Positions 15,471 through 22,019 of a stretch of DNA of 22,485 nt are shown here, piece by piece (positions within the stretch are counted from its first letter, which is position 1; each line of letters opens with the position of its first letter). The notes under the pieces are model-generated. The model was not told the origin of the DNA, did no database searches, and was given only the letters and a program-made list of their open reading frames with translations. Location of the stretch: positions 1-22,485 of the forward strand of contig USIN01000004.1 of NCBI GenBank assembly GCA_900554715.1. Reading direction: 5' to 3'. The position numbers and the translations under genes are program-made. This DNA comes from an uncultured Bacteroidales bacterium (GTDB lineage Bacteria > Bacteroidota > Bacteroidia > Bacteroidales > Muribaculaceae).

Positions 15471-16657
15471 GACGCAGACCCGTTTTTACCTCCGGCAGCT
15501 GTGTCACCGCCTTCGGGACGGTTAGACTTGTCACCCGCCCCACCCTGACGGCGGCGACGGTCATTGCGGCGCTTCTGTCGCTCGGGGCGGCGGTTTTCGC
15601 CTCCTGCGCCATCGGCGTCGGCACCCTCCTGACGGTTTTCGCCGGCGGTTTTCGCGGCATCGGCGCCATTGCCGTTAGCGGCCTGAGGCTGTGACTTCTG
15701 TTTGTTACGGCGTTTTTTCTTCTTGTCGAAACGCGCGACATCGTCCTGTCCGAGTATGTCGCCGAAGGCTTTGTTTTCAGCGGGCTTTGCGCCTTCCTCA
15801 GCCTCAAGAGTCAGCGGTTTCTCGCCGGCCTTGTTCATGGCTATGACCTCGAATGCGCGCCGGGCGTCGATGGTGACGAGGTTGGCTGCAAACGATTTGT
15901 CGGTCGAGTATGTGATTTCGCGCTTGAAGATGTCGGTCTTGAAGTGGTAGTATGTCGCGTCGGCAGTCTCGAGCCTGACGTCGCGCGGCGGCAGGAACTT
16001 GGCGCTCTCGACATAGACGTCGACCTCGAAGTTGAGACAGCATTTGAGCTTGGCACACTGTCCGGCGAGCTTCTGGGGGTTAAGGGATATATCCTGATAG
16101 CGGGCGGCACTTGTGGCGACCGACACGAAGTTGGTCATCCAGCTCGAACAGCACAGCGGACGTCCGCAGGGGCCGATGCCGCCGATGCGGCCGGCTTCCT
16201 GACGCGCGCCGATCTGTTTCATCTCTATCCTCACCTTGAACGTGTCGGCCAGCACCTTGATGAGCTGACGGAAGTCGACGCGCTCGTCGGCGATATAATA
16301 GAAGATGGCCTTGTTGCCGTCGCCCTGATACTCGACATCGCCGATTTTCATGTTGAGGTTGAGACTCTCGGCTATCTTGCGGGCGCGTATCATCGTGTCG
16401 TGCTCGCGGGCCTTGGCTTCCTCGAATTTCTCGATGTCGGCAGGTTTGGCCTTGCGAAATATGCGTCTGACCTCGGCGTTGGGCTTGACATTGGCCTTGC
16501 GCATTGCCAGATTGACCAGCGCGCCGACCATAGTCACCTCGCCTATGTCGTGACCCGGCGAGGCCTCGACGGCGACGAGATCGCCAATCTTGAGATCGAG
16601 GTTTATCGAATTTTTATAGTAGCCTTTGCGGGTGTTCTTGAACTGCACCTCGACCAT
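15467..16657 (-). CDS. PSP1-domain, RicT-like protein (5' end apparently frameshifted)
   Basis: The intact frame from the ATG at 16657 gives 396 residues. It contains the PSP1 core (KIGDLVAVEASPGHDIGEV, about 23-41), DVEYQGDGNKAIFYYIADE, IGARQEAGRIGG, and six clustered cysteines: C164, C169, C170, C201, C206 and C207 in GPCGRPLCC and GQCAKLKCC. Similar cysteines hold Fe-S clusters in B. subtilis RicT (YaaT), an RNase Y partner. Residues after about 310 are a disordered Lys/Arg/Asn/Gly tail, possibly RNA-binding. Relatives normally start further upstream, with a segment resembling KLHSFNW-x-EDIPGGYADSDMVEVQF; here that beginning is in another frame (16692-16808). The gene follows rny and overlaps gldH by 4 nt. 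Loss of roughly 50 N-terminal residues should leave the PSP1 core intact if translation starts at 16657. Confidence 0.85.
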   Translation of the reverse strand: MVEVQFKNTRKGYYKNSINLDLKIGDLVAVEASPGHDIGEVTMVGALVNLAMRKANVKPNAEVRRIFRKAKPADIEKFEEAKAREHDTMIRARKIAESLNLNMKIGDVEYQGDGNKAIFYYIADERVDFRQLIKVLADTFKVRIEMKQIGARQEAGRIGGIGPCGRPLCCSSWMTNFVSVATSAARYQDISLNPQKLAGQCAKLKCCLNFEVDVYVESAKFLPPRDVRLETADATYYHFKTDIFKREITYSTDKSFAANLVTIDARRAFEVIAMNKAGEKPLTLEAEEGAKPAENKAFGDILGQDDVARFDKKKKRRNKQKSQPQAANGNGADAAKTAGENRQEGADADGAGGENRRPERQKRRNDRRRRQGGAGDKSNRPEGGDTAAGGKNGSAS

Positions 16658-16691
16658 ATCGCTGTCGGCATACCCGCCGGGTATGTCCTCG

Positions 16692-16808
16692 CCAGTTGAA
16701 AGAGTGCAGTTTGCCTCGCGGCTCTTTGTCGCAACAACGGCGACAGCGGCCGGCAGGTTTCAGTTCTTCGCGGCCGTCGTCTTCGGCGGCCTTGTCTTTC
16801 TCGCTCAT
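16692..16808 (-). pseudogene. Detached N-terminal coding segment of the PSP1/RicT-like gene
   Basis: From an ATG at 16806-16808 the minus strand encodes MSEKDKAAEDDGREELKPAG, then RCRRCCDKEPRGKLHSFNW, ending in codon TGG (16692-16694). After that point the family-like sequence EDIPGGYADSDMVEVQF continues only in another frame, which leads into the intact PSP1 frame. One extra base or two missing bases between 16688 and 16694 explains this (for example TGG-CTC-GAG reduced to TGG-C-GAG). If read without a shift, the N-terminal frame ends after 64 residues. The segment begins 24 nt after the rny stop codon, exactly where a native start would be expected. It may be a genuine mutation, an assembly error or, less likely, a programmed shift. 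Confidence 0.7.
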
Positions 16809-16832
16809 ATATAGTAAGTATACAGGAGGCTG

Positions 16833-18377
16833 TTATTTGGCGAAGCTGACGGCGCGTGTCTCGCGGATGACCGTAATCTTGACCTGACCGGGATAGGTCA
16901 TCTCGTCCTGAATGCGGCGTGCGATTTCCGACGACAGTTTTTCGGTCTCGGCGTCGTCAATCTTATCGGCACCGACAATGACGCGGAGCTCTCGGCCGGC
17001 CTGGATGGCGTAGGTCTTGAGGACACCGGGATATGAAAGGGCAAGCTGTTCGAGATCCTTGAGGCGCTTGATATATGCCTCGACAATCTCCCGGCGGGCG
17101 CCGGGACGTGCGCCCGAGATGGCGTCGCAGACCTGAACGATGGGCGCGAGAAGCGATGTCTGCTCGATTTCGTCGTGGTGGGCGCCGATGGCGTTGCAGA
17201 TTTCGGGCTTCTCCTTATATTTCTCGGCAAGCTTCATGCCTAAGAGTGCATGCGGCAGTTCGGGCTCGTCGTCAGGCACTTTGCCTATATCGTGGAGAAG
17301 GCCGGCCCGGCGGGCTTTCTTGGGATTGAGACCGAGCTCAGAGGCCATGATGGCGCAGAGATTCGCAGTCTCGCGAGAGTGCTGGAGCAGGTTCTGACCG
17401 TAGCTCGAGCGATATTTCATCTTGCCGACGAGGCGGATGAGGTCGGGGTGCAGTCCGTGGATGCCGAGGTCGATGGCCGTGCGCTTGCCGGTCTCGATGA
17501 TTTCCTCTTCAATCTGTTTGCGGACTTTGGCGACAACTTCTTCGATACGGGCGGGGTGGATACGGCCGTCAGCGACAAGCTGATGCAGGGCCAGGCGGGC
17601 GATTTCGCGACGGACGGGGTCGAAGCCCGAAAGCACGATAGCCTCGGGGGTATCGTCGACGATAATCTCGATGCCCGTAGCGGCTTCGAGAGCCCGGATG
17701 TTGCGGCCCTCACGGCCGATGATGCGGCCTTTGACCTCGTCGCTGTCAATATGGAAGACCGTGACCGAGTTCTCGATGGCAGTCTCGGTAGCAACACGCT
17801 GTATCGACTGGACGACAATGCGTTTGGCTTCTTTGTTTGCCGTCATCTTCGCGTCGTCCATTATATCGTTGATATAAGAGGCGGCGGCTGTCTTGGCTTC
17901 GTCTTTGAGCGATTCGATGAGTTTCTCCTTGGCTTCCTGCGACGAGAGGCCCGAGATATGCTCGAGCTGTTCCTGGGCCTGATGGTGGAGCTTGTCAAGC
18001 TCGGCCTGACGCGACTCGACGACAGCAAACTGCGCGTCGAGAGTCTGGCGGGTTGCCTCAAGCTCGTTTTTGGCACGCTGGTTTTCACCCTGCTGCTGGT
18101 TGAGCTGAAGTTCACGCTGTTTCAGTCGCGCCTCAACCGACTGTATCTTCGACATGCGCTGGTTTGCCTGCTTCTCGGCGTCGGCTGTAATCTGCAGGGC
18201 CTCTTCGCGGCCTTCAAGGATTTTGTTGCGTTTGAGGTCCTCGGCCTCGCGCACGGCGTCGTCATAAATCACCTTTGCGCGGCTTTTTGCCATCGACCGC
18301 TGCACTATGACAGTGACTGCCACTGCGATAGCCGCGCTGATGATGGCGATAGCGATATACAATATTATATGTGACAT
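16833..18377 (-). CDS. rny: Ribonuclease Y
   Basis: RNase Y is a membrane-anchored endoribonuclease that starts mRNA decay. The 514-residue protein has one N-terminal membrane helix (residues 4-26), a long coiled coil rich in Glu/Gln/Arg (about 30-165), a KH RNA-binding domain with GRIIGREGRNIR (218-229), and an HD domain with H333 (LLQHSRE), HD at 362-363 (LLHDIGK) and HHDE at 400-403. All expected elements and the usual length are present. It lies 163 nt downstream of zapA, separated by a candidate structured RNA, and 24 nt upstream of the PSP1/RicT-like gene, a known type of RNase Y partner. No TAnnTTTG element was found close to its start, so it may be transcribed from the zapA promoter or from one inside the gap. 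Confidence 0.97.
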   Translation of the reverse strand: MSHIILYIAIAIISAAIAVAVTVIVQRSMAKSRAKVIYDDAVREAEDLKRNKILEGREEALQITADAEKQANQRMSKIQSVEARLKQRELQLNQQQGENQRAKNELEATRQTLDAQFAVVESRQAELDKLHHQAQEQLEHISGLSSQEAKEKLIESLKDEAKTAAASYINDIMDDAKMTANKEAKRIVVQSIQRVATETAIENSVTVFHIDSDEVKGRIIGREGRNIRALEAATGIEIIVDDTPEAIVLSGFDPVRREIARLALHQLVADGRIHPARIEEVVAKVRKQIEEEIIETGKRTAIDLGIHGLHPDLIRLVGKMKYRSSYGQNLLQHSRETANLCAIMASELGLNPKKARRAGLLHDIGKVPDDEPELPHALLGMKLAEKYKEKPEICNAIGAHHDEIEQTSLLAPIVQVCDAISGARPGARREIVEAYIKRLKDLEQLALSYPGVLKTYAIQAGRELRVIVGADKIDDAETEKLSSEIARRIQDEMTYPGQVKITVIRETRAVSFAK

Positions 18378-18407
18378 ATATTACTTATATTGATTAACAG
18401 TTAAATA

Positions 18408-18520
18408 AAAGTTCTCTCTCGGTCGGCCTCGGCAGCGCTGGCGGCAGACGTATCCGCACAACGACAAACCCGCGTCAGCCTCAAATTGCGACACAGGAAA
18501 ATCGACCGTGGAGACGATAA
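18408..18520 (-). ncRNA. Candidate structured RNA between zapA and rny (6S-like possibility)
   Basis: The gap between zapA and rny can fold on the minus strand into a rod of about 100 nt. Closing pairs are TCTC (18511-18514) with GAGA (18415-18418), a small internal loop, then CGGTCG (18503-18508) with CGACCG (18420-18425). Inside are GCGG/CCGC and a CAGCGCTG palindrome. The 3' side is followed by a U-rich stretch (AACTTTTATTT), as expected for a transcript end. Bacteroidota 6S RNAs are small rods of about this size, and in proteobacteria ssrS lies next to zapA, but I cannot confirm homology from sequence alone. The boundaries are approximate. Confidence 0.4.
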
Positions 18521-18539
18521 AAAAACTTTCGTTCAACTA

Positions 18540-18830
18540 TCAGTCGGCTTTGAGCAGTATCTCGTCGAGTTTATGCTCAAAATCGTCAATCATCTCACTC
18601 TGAGCCTGCAACTGGTCGCTTTTTCTATAATACAGCTCTGCAAAAGCCAGAGCGACAAGCGCAAGCACCTCATGTGAGGATTTCTGTTTATGGACCTCCC
18701 GCCAGTTTGCCCACAACTTGTTGAGGTGGTAGGCTGCCTTGCGATAGACGGGCTCTTCTGCCCTGTCAATATCGAAATGCACCGGTTCGACGTCGGCTAT
18801 CTTGATTGTTACCTTCAGTTTATCTTTCAT
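18540..18830 (-). CDS. zapA: Cell division protein ZapA
   Basis: ZapA binds FtsZ and bundles protofilaments at the division ring. The 96-residue product starts with a beta-hairpin-like segment (KLKVTIKIADVEPVHFDIDR), a YRKAAYHLNKLW helix, and then a long helix suited to a dimeric coiled coil (SSHEVLALVALAFAELYYRK, followed by a Gln/Glu-rich end). The length and the helical C-terminus match the ZapA family. It follows the small coiled-coil gene by 9 nt, and the two are probably co-transcribed. The pairing with a preceding coiled-coil gene and a downstream rny recurs, to my knowledge, in Bacteroidales. Confidence 0.85.
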   Translation of the reverse strand: MKDKLKVTIKIADVEPVHFDIDRAEEPVYRKAAYHLNKLWANWREVHKQKSSHEVLALVALAFAELYYRKSDQLQAQSEMIDDFEHKLDEILLKAD

Positions 18831-18839
18831 CTGTCAGCA

Positions 18840-19133
18840 TCATTCGTTGAGATCGAGGATGCAGCGGTCTATTTCCCGCACCAATCCGGCTATCAATGAC
18901 CGCGTCTCTTCGAGACGCTTTCCGTCGGGCGCCAGCGTCGAGGCTATTCTGAGATACTCGTTTTCCATGGTGAGTTTCTCAATCTCGACTTTGTTACGCT
19001 CAAGCTCGGCTGTGAGCTCGGCGATGCGAGCGTCGGCGGCGTTTTTCTCATCGCGCAAACGGCAGTATCGCTCCACGACCAAGTCTGCCTTGGTCGCCAC
19101 GCGGTCAAGCTGCTGTTTGAGATCGACGGCCAT
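18840..19133 (-). CDS. Small coiled-coil protein preceding zapA
   Basis: From the ATG at 19133 the product is 97 residues: mainly one long helix with heptad-like spacing (DEKNAADARIAELTAELERN, then KVEIEKLTMENEYLRIAS), no signal peptide and no membrane segment. A GTG at 19151 would extend it by six residues, but that codon falls in the -7 promoter element, so the ATG is preferred. It is probably cytoplasmic. Its size, coiled-coil nature and position 9 nt before zapA resemble the ZapB idea of a division-ring accessory protein, but I cannot show homology to ZapB. The leader from the predicted start site would be only about 10 nt. Confidence 0.72.
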   Translation of the reverse strand: MAVDLKQQLDRVATKADLVVERYCRLRDEKNAADARIAELTAELERNKVEIEKLTMENEYLRIASTLAPDGKRLEETRSLIAGLVREIDRCILDLNE

Positions 19134-19150
19134 TTTATTCCAAATTTTCA

Positions 19151-19158
19151 CAAATGTA
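19151..19158 (-). promoter_or_regulatory. -7 element for the coiled-coil/zapA operon
   Basis: The minus strand reads TACATTTG, an exact match to TAnnTTTG, ending 17 nt before the ATG at 19133. The upstream DNA is A-rich, and no good TTTG was seen at the -33 spacing. The first four bases of the box overlap the base of the inverted repeat at 19155-19204. Confidence 0.6.
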
Positions 19159-19204
19159 ATACTTTTTTTTCAATGCGCTGCGGTTGAACGTAAAAAATAT
19201 TACA
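19155..19204. terminator. Long AT-rich inverted repeat after folB
   Basis: TGTAATA (19155-19161) pairs with TATTACA (19198-19204). Inward of these a T-run pairs with six A (19192-19197), and TTCAA (19169-19173) pairs with TTGAA (19184-19188) around a roughly 10-nt GC-rich loop. The structure lies about 30 nt past the folB stop codon and may serve as the end of the rnr-folB transcript. Its zapA-side edge is shared with the next promoter's -7 box. Confidence 0.45.
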
Positions 19205-19233
19205 TCCTTCCAAAAATTTACCGTGGGGGCAGG

Positions 19234-19593
19234 TCACCAGCTACAGGTGAAGCCGACAGAATCGAGCTGGGCGGAGACGGGAGGGGTGAGTTTTCTGACC
19301 GTGATTTCGCCGCCGTCAATAGCCGGATAAGCATCGAGAACCGCCGCACGGATGCGCCCCACCACATGTTCGAGCAGCTTCGACGGCGTTGCCATCTCGC
19401 GCTTGACTATCTCTATTACCTCGGCATAGTTGAGCGAATGGCCGAGGTCATCATCGGCCATGGCCTCGATGGCCGGCGGATAGGACAGGCGCAGTGACAC
19501 TTCGAAGACATTCCCCACGAGCGTCTCCTGAGAAAAGACACCGTGGTTAGCCCTGATTCTGAGGCCTTCGATCGATATAACCGCTTTCGACAT
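19234..19593 (-). CDS. folB: Dihydroneopterin aldolase
   Basis: FolB splits 7,8-dihydroneopterin into 6-hydroxymethyl-dihydropterin and glycolaldehyde in folate synthesis. The 119-residue protein has the family pattern GLRIRANHGVFSQE (residues 10-23, with the conserved Glu at 23), LNYAEVIEIVK (Y56), a LLEHVVGRI helix (E75 in the pterin pocket) and the final EITVRKLTPPV strand with the conserved catalytic Lys at 101. The length is normal. It starts 24 nt after the rnr stop codon, so the two genes are likely co-transcribed although unrelated in pathway. Confidence 0.95.
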   Translation of the reverse strand: MSKAVISIEGLRIRANHGVFSQETLVGNVFEVSLRLSYPPAIEAMADDDLGHSLNYAEVIEIVKREMATPSKLLEHVVGRIRAAVLDAYPAIDGGEITVRKLTPPVSAQLDSVGFTCSW

Positions 19594-19617
19594 AGTCGTT
19601 TGCTGTTGCCGGCATGA

Positions 19618-21876
19618 TTATTTGCGGCGACGGCGCCCGGGAGTTTCGTGGCGGCGCTGTTTTTTCTTCTTGCCGCCGTCCTTGAGAATCTCGGCGACGC
19701 TGCGGCCGTCCTTGAGACTGTCGAGTGTACGGGGCGGATTCTTCTCGTCGACGATGACAAAGTCGAGCTGTTTGCGTTCGAGATTGCAGCGTGCGACCTG
19801 CACTTTGATTTTGTCGCCGAGACGATAGCGGTGGTTATAGCGTCGTCCGACAAGACAATAGTTGCGTTCGTCAAAGTCATAGTAGTCGTCGGCAAGGTCG
19901 CGCATGGGCACAAGGCCCTCGCATTTGTTCTCGTCGAGTTCGACATAAAGCCCCCACTCTGTCACGCCCGAGATGACGCCGTCATAGACTTCGCCGAGAC
20001 GGTCGCTCATATATTCGACCTGCTTGTATTTTATCGAGGCGCGCTCGGCGTTGGCGGCGAGCTGTTCCTGATCGGACGAATGTTTGCAGAGCTGTTCGAG
20101 TTTTTCCTTGCCGGCGCTGCGGCCTCCGGCGAGATAGCGCTCGAGAAGACGGTGGACCATCATGTCGGGATAACGGCGTATCGGCGAGGTGAAGTGGGTA
20201 TAATAATCAAAGCCGAGGCCGTAGTGGCCGATGTTGTCGGTGGTGTATATAGCCTTGGCCATAGAGCGGATTGCCAGCGTTGCGAGAAGGTTTTCCTCGG
20301 GACGGTCCTTGATGTCGGCGAGCATCTTGTTGAGCGAGCGGTTGATTTCCTGAGGCGTGCCTTTGGTCTTGACCTTGTGGCCGAAGGTGCGCGCCAGCTG
20401 GCTCAGATTGTTGAGACGGTCGACGTCGGGAACATCATGGACGCGGTAGACAAACTGTTTGCCTTTCTTCTTGCCGCCGGCCATGCCTATAGTCGTGGCG
20501 ACGGTGCGGTTGGCAAGGAGCATGAATTCCTCGATGAGCTTGTTGGCGTCTTTCGATTCCTTGAAGTATACGCCGACGGGATGACCGGTCTCGTCGATGT
20601 CGAAACGCACCTCCATGCGGTCGAAGTCGACCGAGCCGTTTTCATAGCGCGCGGCGCGCAGTATCTTTGCCAGACGGTCGAGAGTCAGAATCTCATCGGC
20701 ATAGTCGCCTTTGCCGGTCTCGATGACGTCCTGCGCCTCTTCATAGGTGAAGCGGCGGTTTGAGCGAATCACCGTGCGTGTGATGTCAGATTTGACAACA
20801 CGTCCGTCGGGCGTCATCTCGAAGATGGTCGAGAATGTCAGTTTGTCTTCGTCGGGACGGAGCGAGCAGATGCCGTTGCTGAGGTGTTCGGGCAGCATCG
20901 GGACGACGCGGTCGACGAGGTATACCGACGTGGCGCGGTCGCGGGCCTCGCGGTCGATGATGGTGTCGGGGCGGACATAGTGGGTGACGTCGGCGATATG
21001 AACGCCGACCTCATAGTTGCCGTTGGCGAGTTTGCGCAGCGACAGAGCGTCGTCGAAATCCTTGGCATCCTTGGGGTCGATGGTGAAAGTGGTGACGTCA
21101 CGCATGTCACGACGGGCAGCTACGACCTCGTCGGTGATGCCGGCGTCAATCCTGTCGGCAGCCTTCTCGACCGCCTCGGGATAGCGGTAAGGCAGACCGA
21201 ACTCGGCGAGTATGGCGTGGATTTCGGCGTTGTTTTCGCCGGCTTTGCCGAGGATATCAACGACCTCACCGATAGGATTTTTTGAATCGTCGGGCCACTG
21301 GGTAATTCTGACGATTGCCTTGTCGCCGGTGACACCGCCCTTGAGTTTGGCGCGCGGTATGATGATGTCAGATGCCAGATATTTCGAGTCAGTGAGCAGC
21401 GAGGCGTAATGGCGCTCGACTTTGAGCGTACCGATAAAGGTCTGGTCTTTTTTCTCGATGATTTCGATCACCTCGGCCTCGGGCTCGCGCCCCTTGACCC
21501 GCGCCGCGATGTTAACCTTGACTTTGTCGCCGTTGAGAGCGTGGAGCGAGTTGCGTTCGGCCACGAAGATGGGCTCGCCGTCTTCGTCGGTGATGACGCT
21601 GTTCTTGCCGTTGGAGCGGCGGACAAACACACCCGTCGCCACGGTCGTGCGGCTCGGTGTCTTGTATTTGCCGGGCGACACTTCGATAAGGTCGCCGTCA
21701 AAAGCGAGTTCGGCGAGTTTCAGCGCTACCACACGCTGCTGCGCGGGATTCTCGACCCCGAGGGCGTGCGACACCTGTTTGTAATTGAACGTGGCGTTGC
21801 TCTGTTGCTGTATATAGCTGTCGACCGCGTCTCTGAGAAGGTCGGTCTGTTTGGTCTTTTTTGTAGTCTTGGCCAT
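19618..21876 (-). CDS. rnr: Ribonuclease R
   Basis: RNase R is a processive 3'-5' exoribonuclease that degrades structured RNA and aids rRNA and tRNA quality control. The 752-residue product has an N-terminal helix-turn-helix-like region (about 10-75), cold-shock domains (about 80-215), and an RNB catalytic domain with TIDPKDAKDFDDALS. In that motif D267, D273, D275 and D276 match the metal-binding Asp spacing of RNase II. HFTSPIRRYPDMMVHRLL follows, then an S1 domain (YDGVISGVTEWGLYVELDEN), and the protein ends in a Lys/Arg-rich tail (KKKKQRRHETPGRRRRK), typical of RNase R rather than RNase II. It begins 143 nt after gyrB and is followed by folB. Confidence 0.96.
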   Translation of the reverse strand: MAKTTKKTKQTDLLRDAVDSYIQQQSNATFNYKQVSHALGVENPAQQRVVALKLAELAFDGDLIEVSPGKYKTPSRTTVATGVFVRRSNGKNSVITDEDGEPIFVAERNSLHALNGDKVKVNIAARVKGREPEAEVIEIIEKKDQTFIGTLKVERHYASLLTDSKYLASDIIIPRAKLKGGVTGDKAIVRITQWPDDSKNPIGEVVDILGKAGENNAEIHAILAEFGLPYRYPEAVEKAADRIDAGITDEVVAARRDMRDVTTFTIDPKDAKDFDDALSLRKLANGNYEVGVHIADVTHYVRPDTIIDREARDRATSVYLVDRVVPMLPEHLSNGICSLRPDEDKLTFSTIFEMTPDGRVVKSDITRTVIRSNRRFTYEEAQDVIETGKGDYADEILTLDRLAKILRAARYENGSVDFDRMEVRFDIDETGHPVGVYFKESKDANKLIEEFMLLANRTVATTIGMAGGKKKGKQFVYRVHDVPDVDRLNNLSQLARTFGHKVKTKGTPQEINRSLNKMLADIKDRPEENLLATLAIRSMAKAIYTTDNIGHYGLGFDYYTHFTSPIRRYPDMMVHRLLERYLAGGRSAGKEKLEQLCKHSSDQEQLAANAERASIKYKQVEYMSDRLGEVYDGVISGVTEWGLYVELDENKCEGLVPMRDLADDYYDFDERNYCLVGRRYNHRYRLGDKIKVQVARCNLERKQLDFVIVDEKNPPRTLDSLKDGRSVAEILKDGGKKKKQRRHETPGRRRRK

Positions 21877-22019
21877 AGTTGTAAATGGTGTTTTATGTGT
21901 CAGACGTCTGTTTTATTACAATATATAACGCTTTCGGGCCCGTTCTCGTTGGCAGCGCTCTCGCGATTATAACCGCGGCCCAAGGACATACCCTGAGCCG
22001 CGTCGTTATTGTCGTTGAA
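21877..22019 (-). promoter_or_regulatory. gyrB-rnr intergenic region with possible rnr promoter
   Basis: This 143-bp gap holds the hairpin after gyrB (21975-22001) and, nearer rnr, an AT-rich minus-strand stretch (GCGTTATATATTGTAATAAA) containing TATATTG, one base short of the TAnnTTTG consensus. A perfect 10-bp palindrome, CAGACGTCTG, at 21901-21910 would fall in the rnr leader 24 nt before the ATG. No -33 element is evident, so the promoter is tentative. Confidence 0.35.
21975..22001 (-). terminator. Hairpin after gyrB
   Basis: On the minus strand GCGGCTCAGGG (22001-21991) pairs with CCTTGGGCCGC (21985-21975) over 11 bp around a 5-nt TATGT loop. Two pairs are G-U, which form only in minus-strand RNA, so the structure belongs to the gyrB transcript. 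It starts 18 nt after the stop codon. The following sequence (GGTTATAATCG) has no proper U-run, so it may be a weak terminator or a 3'-end stabilising hairpin. Confidence 0.5.
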
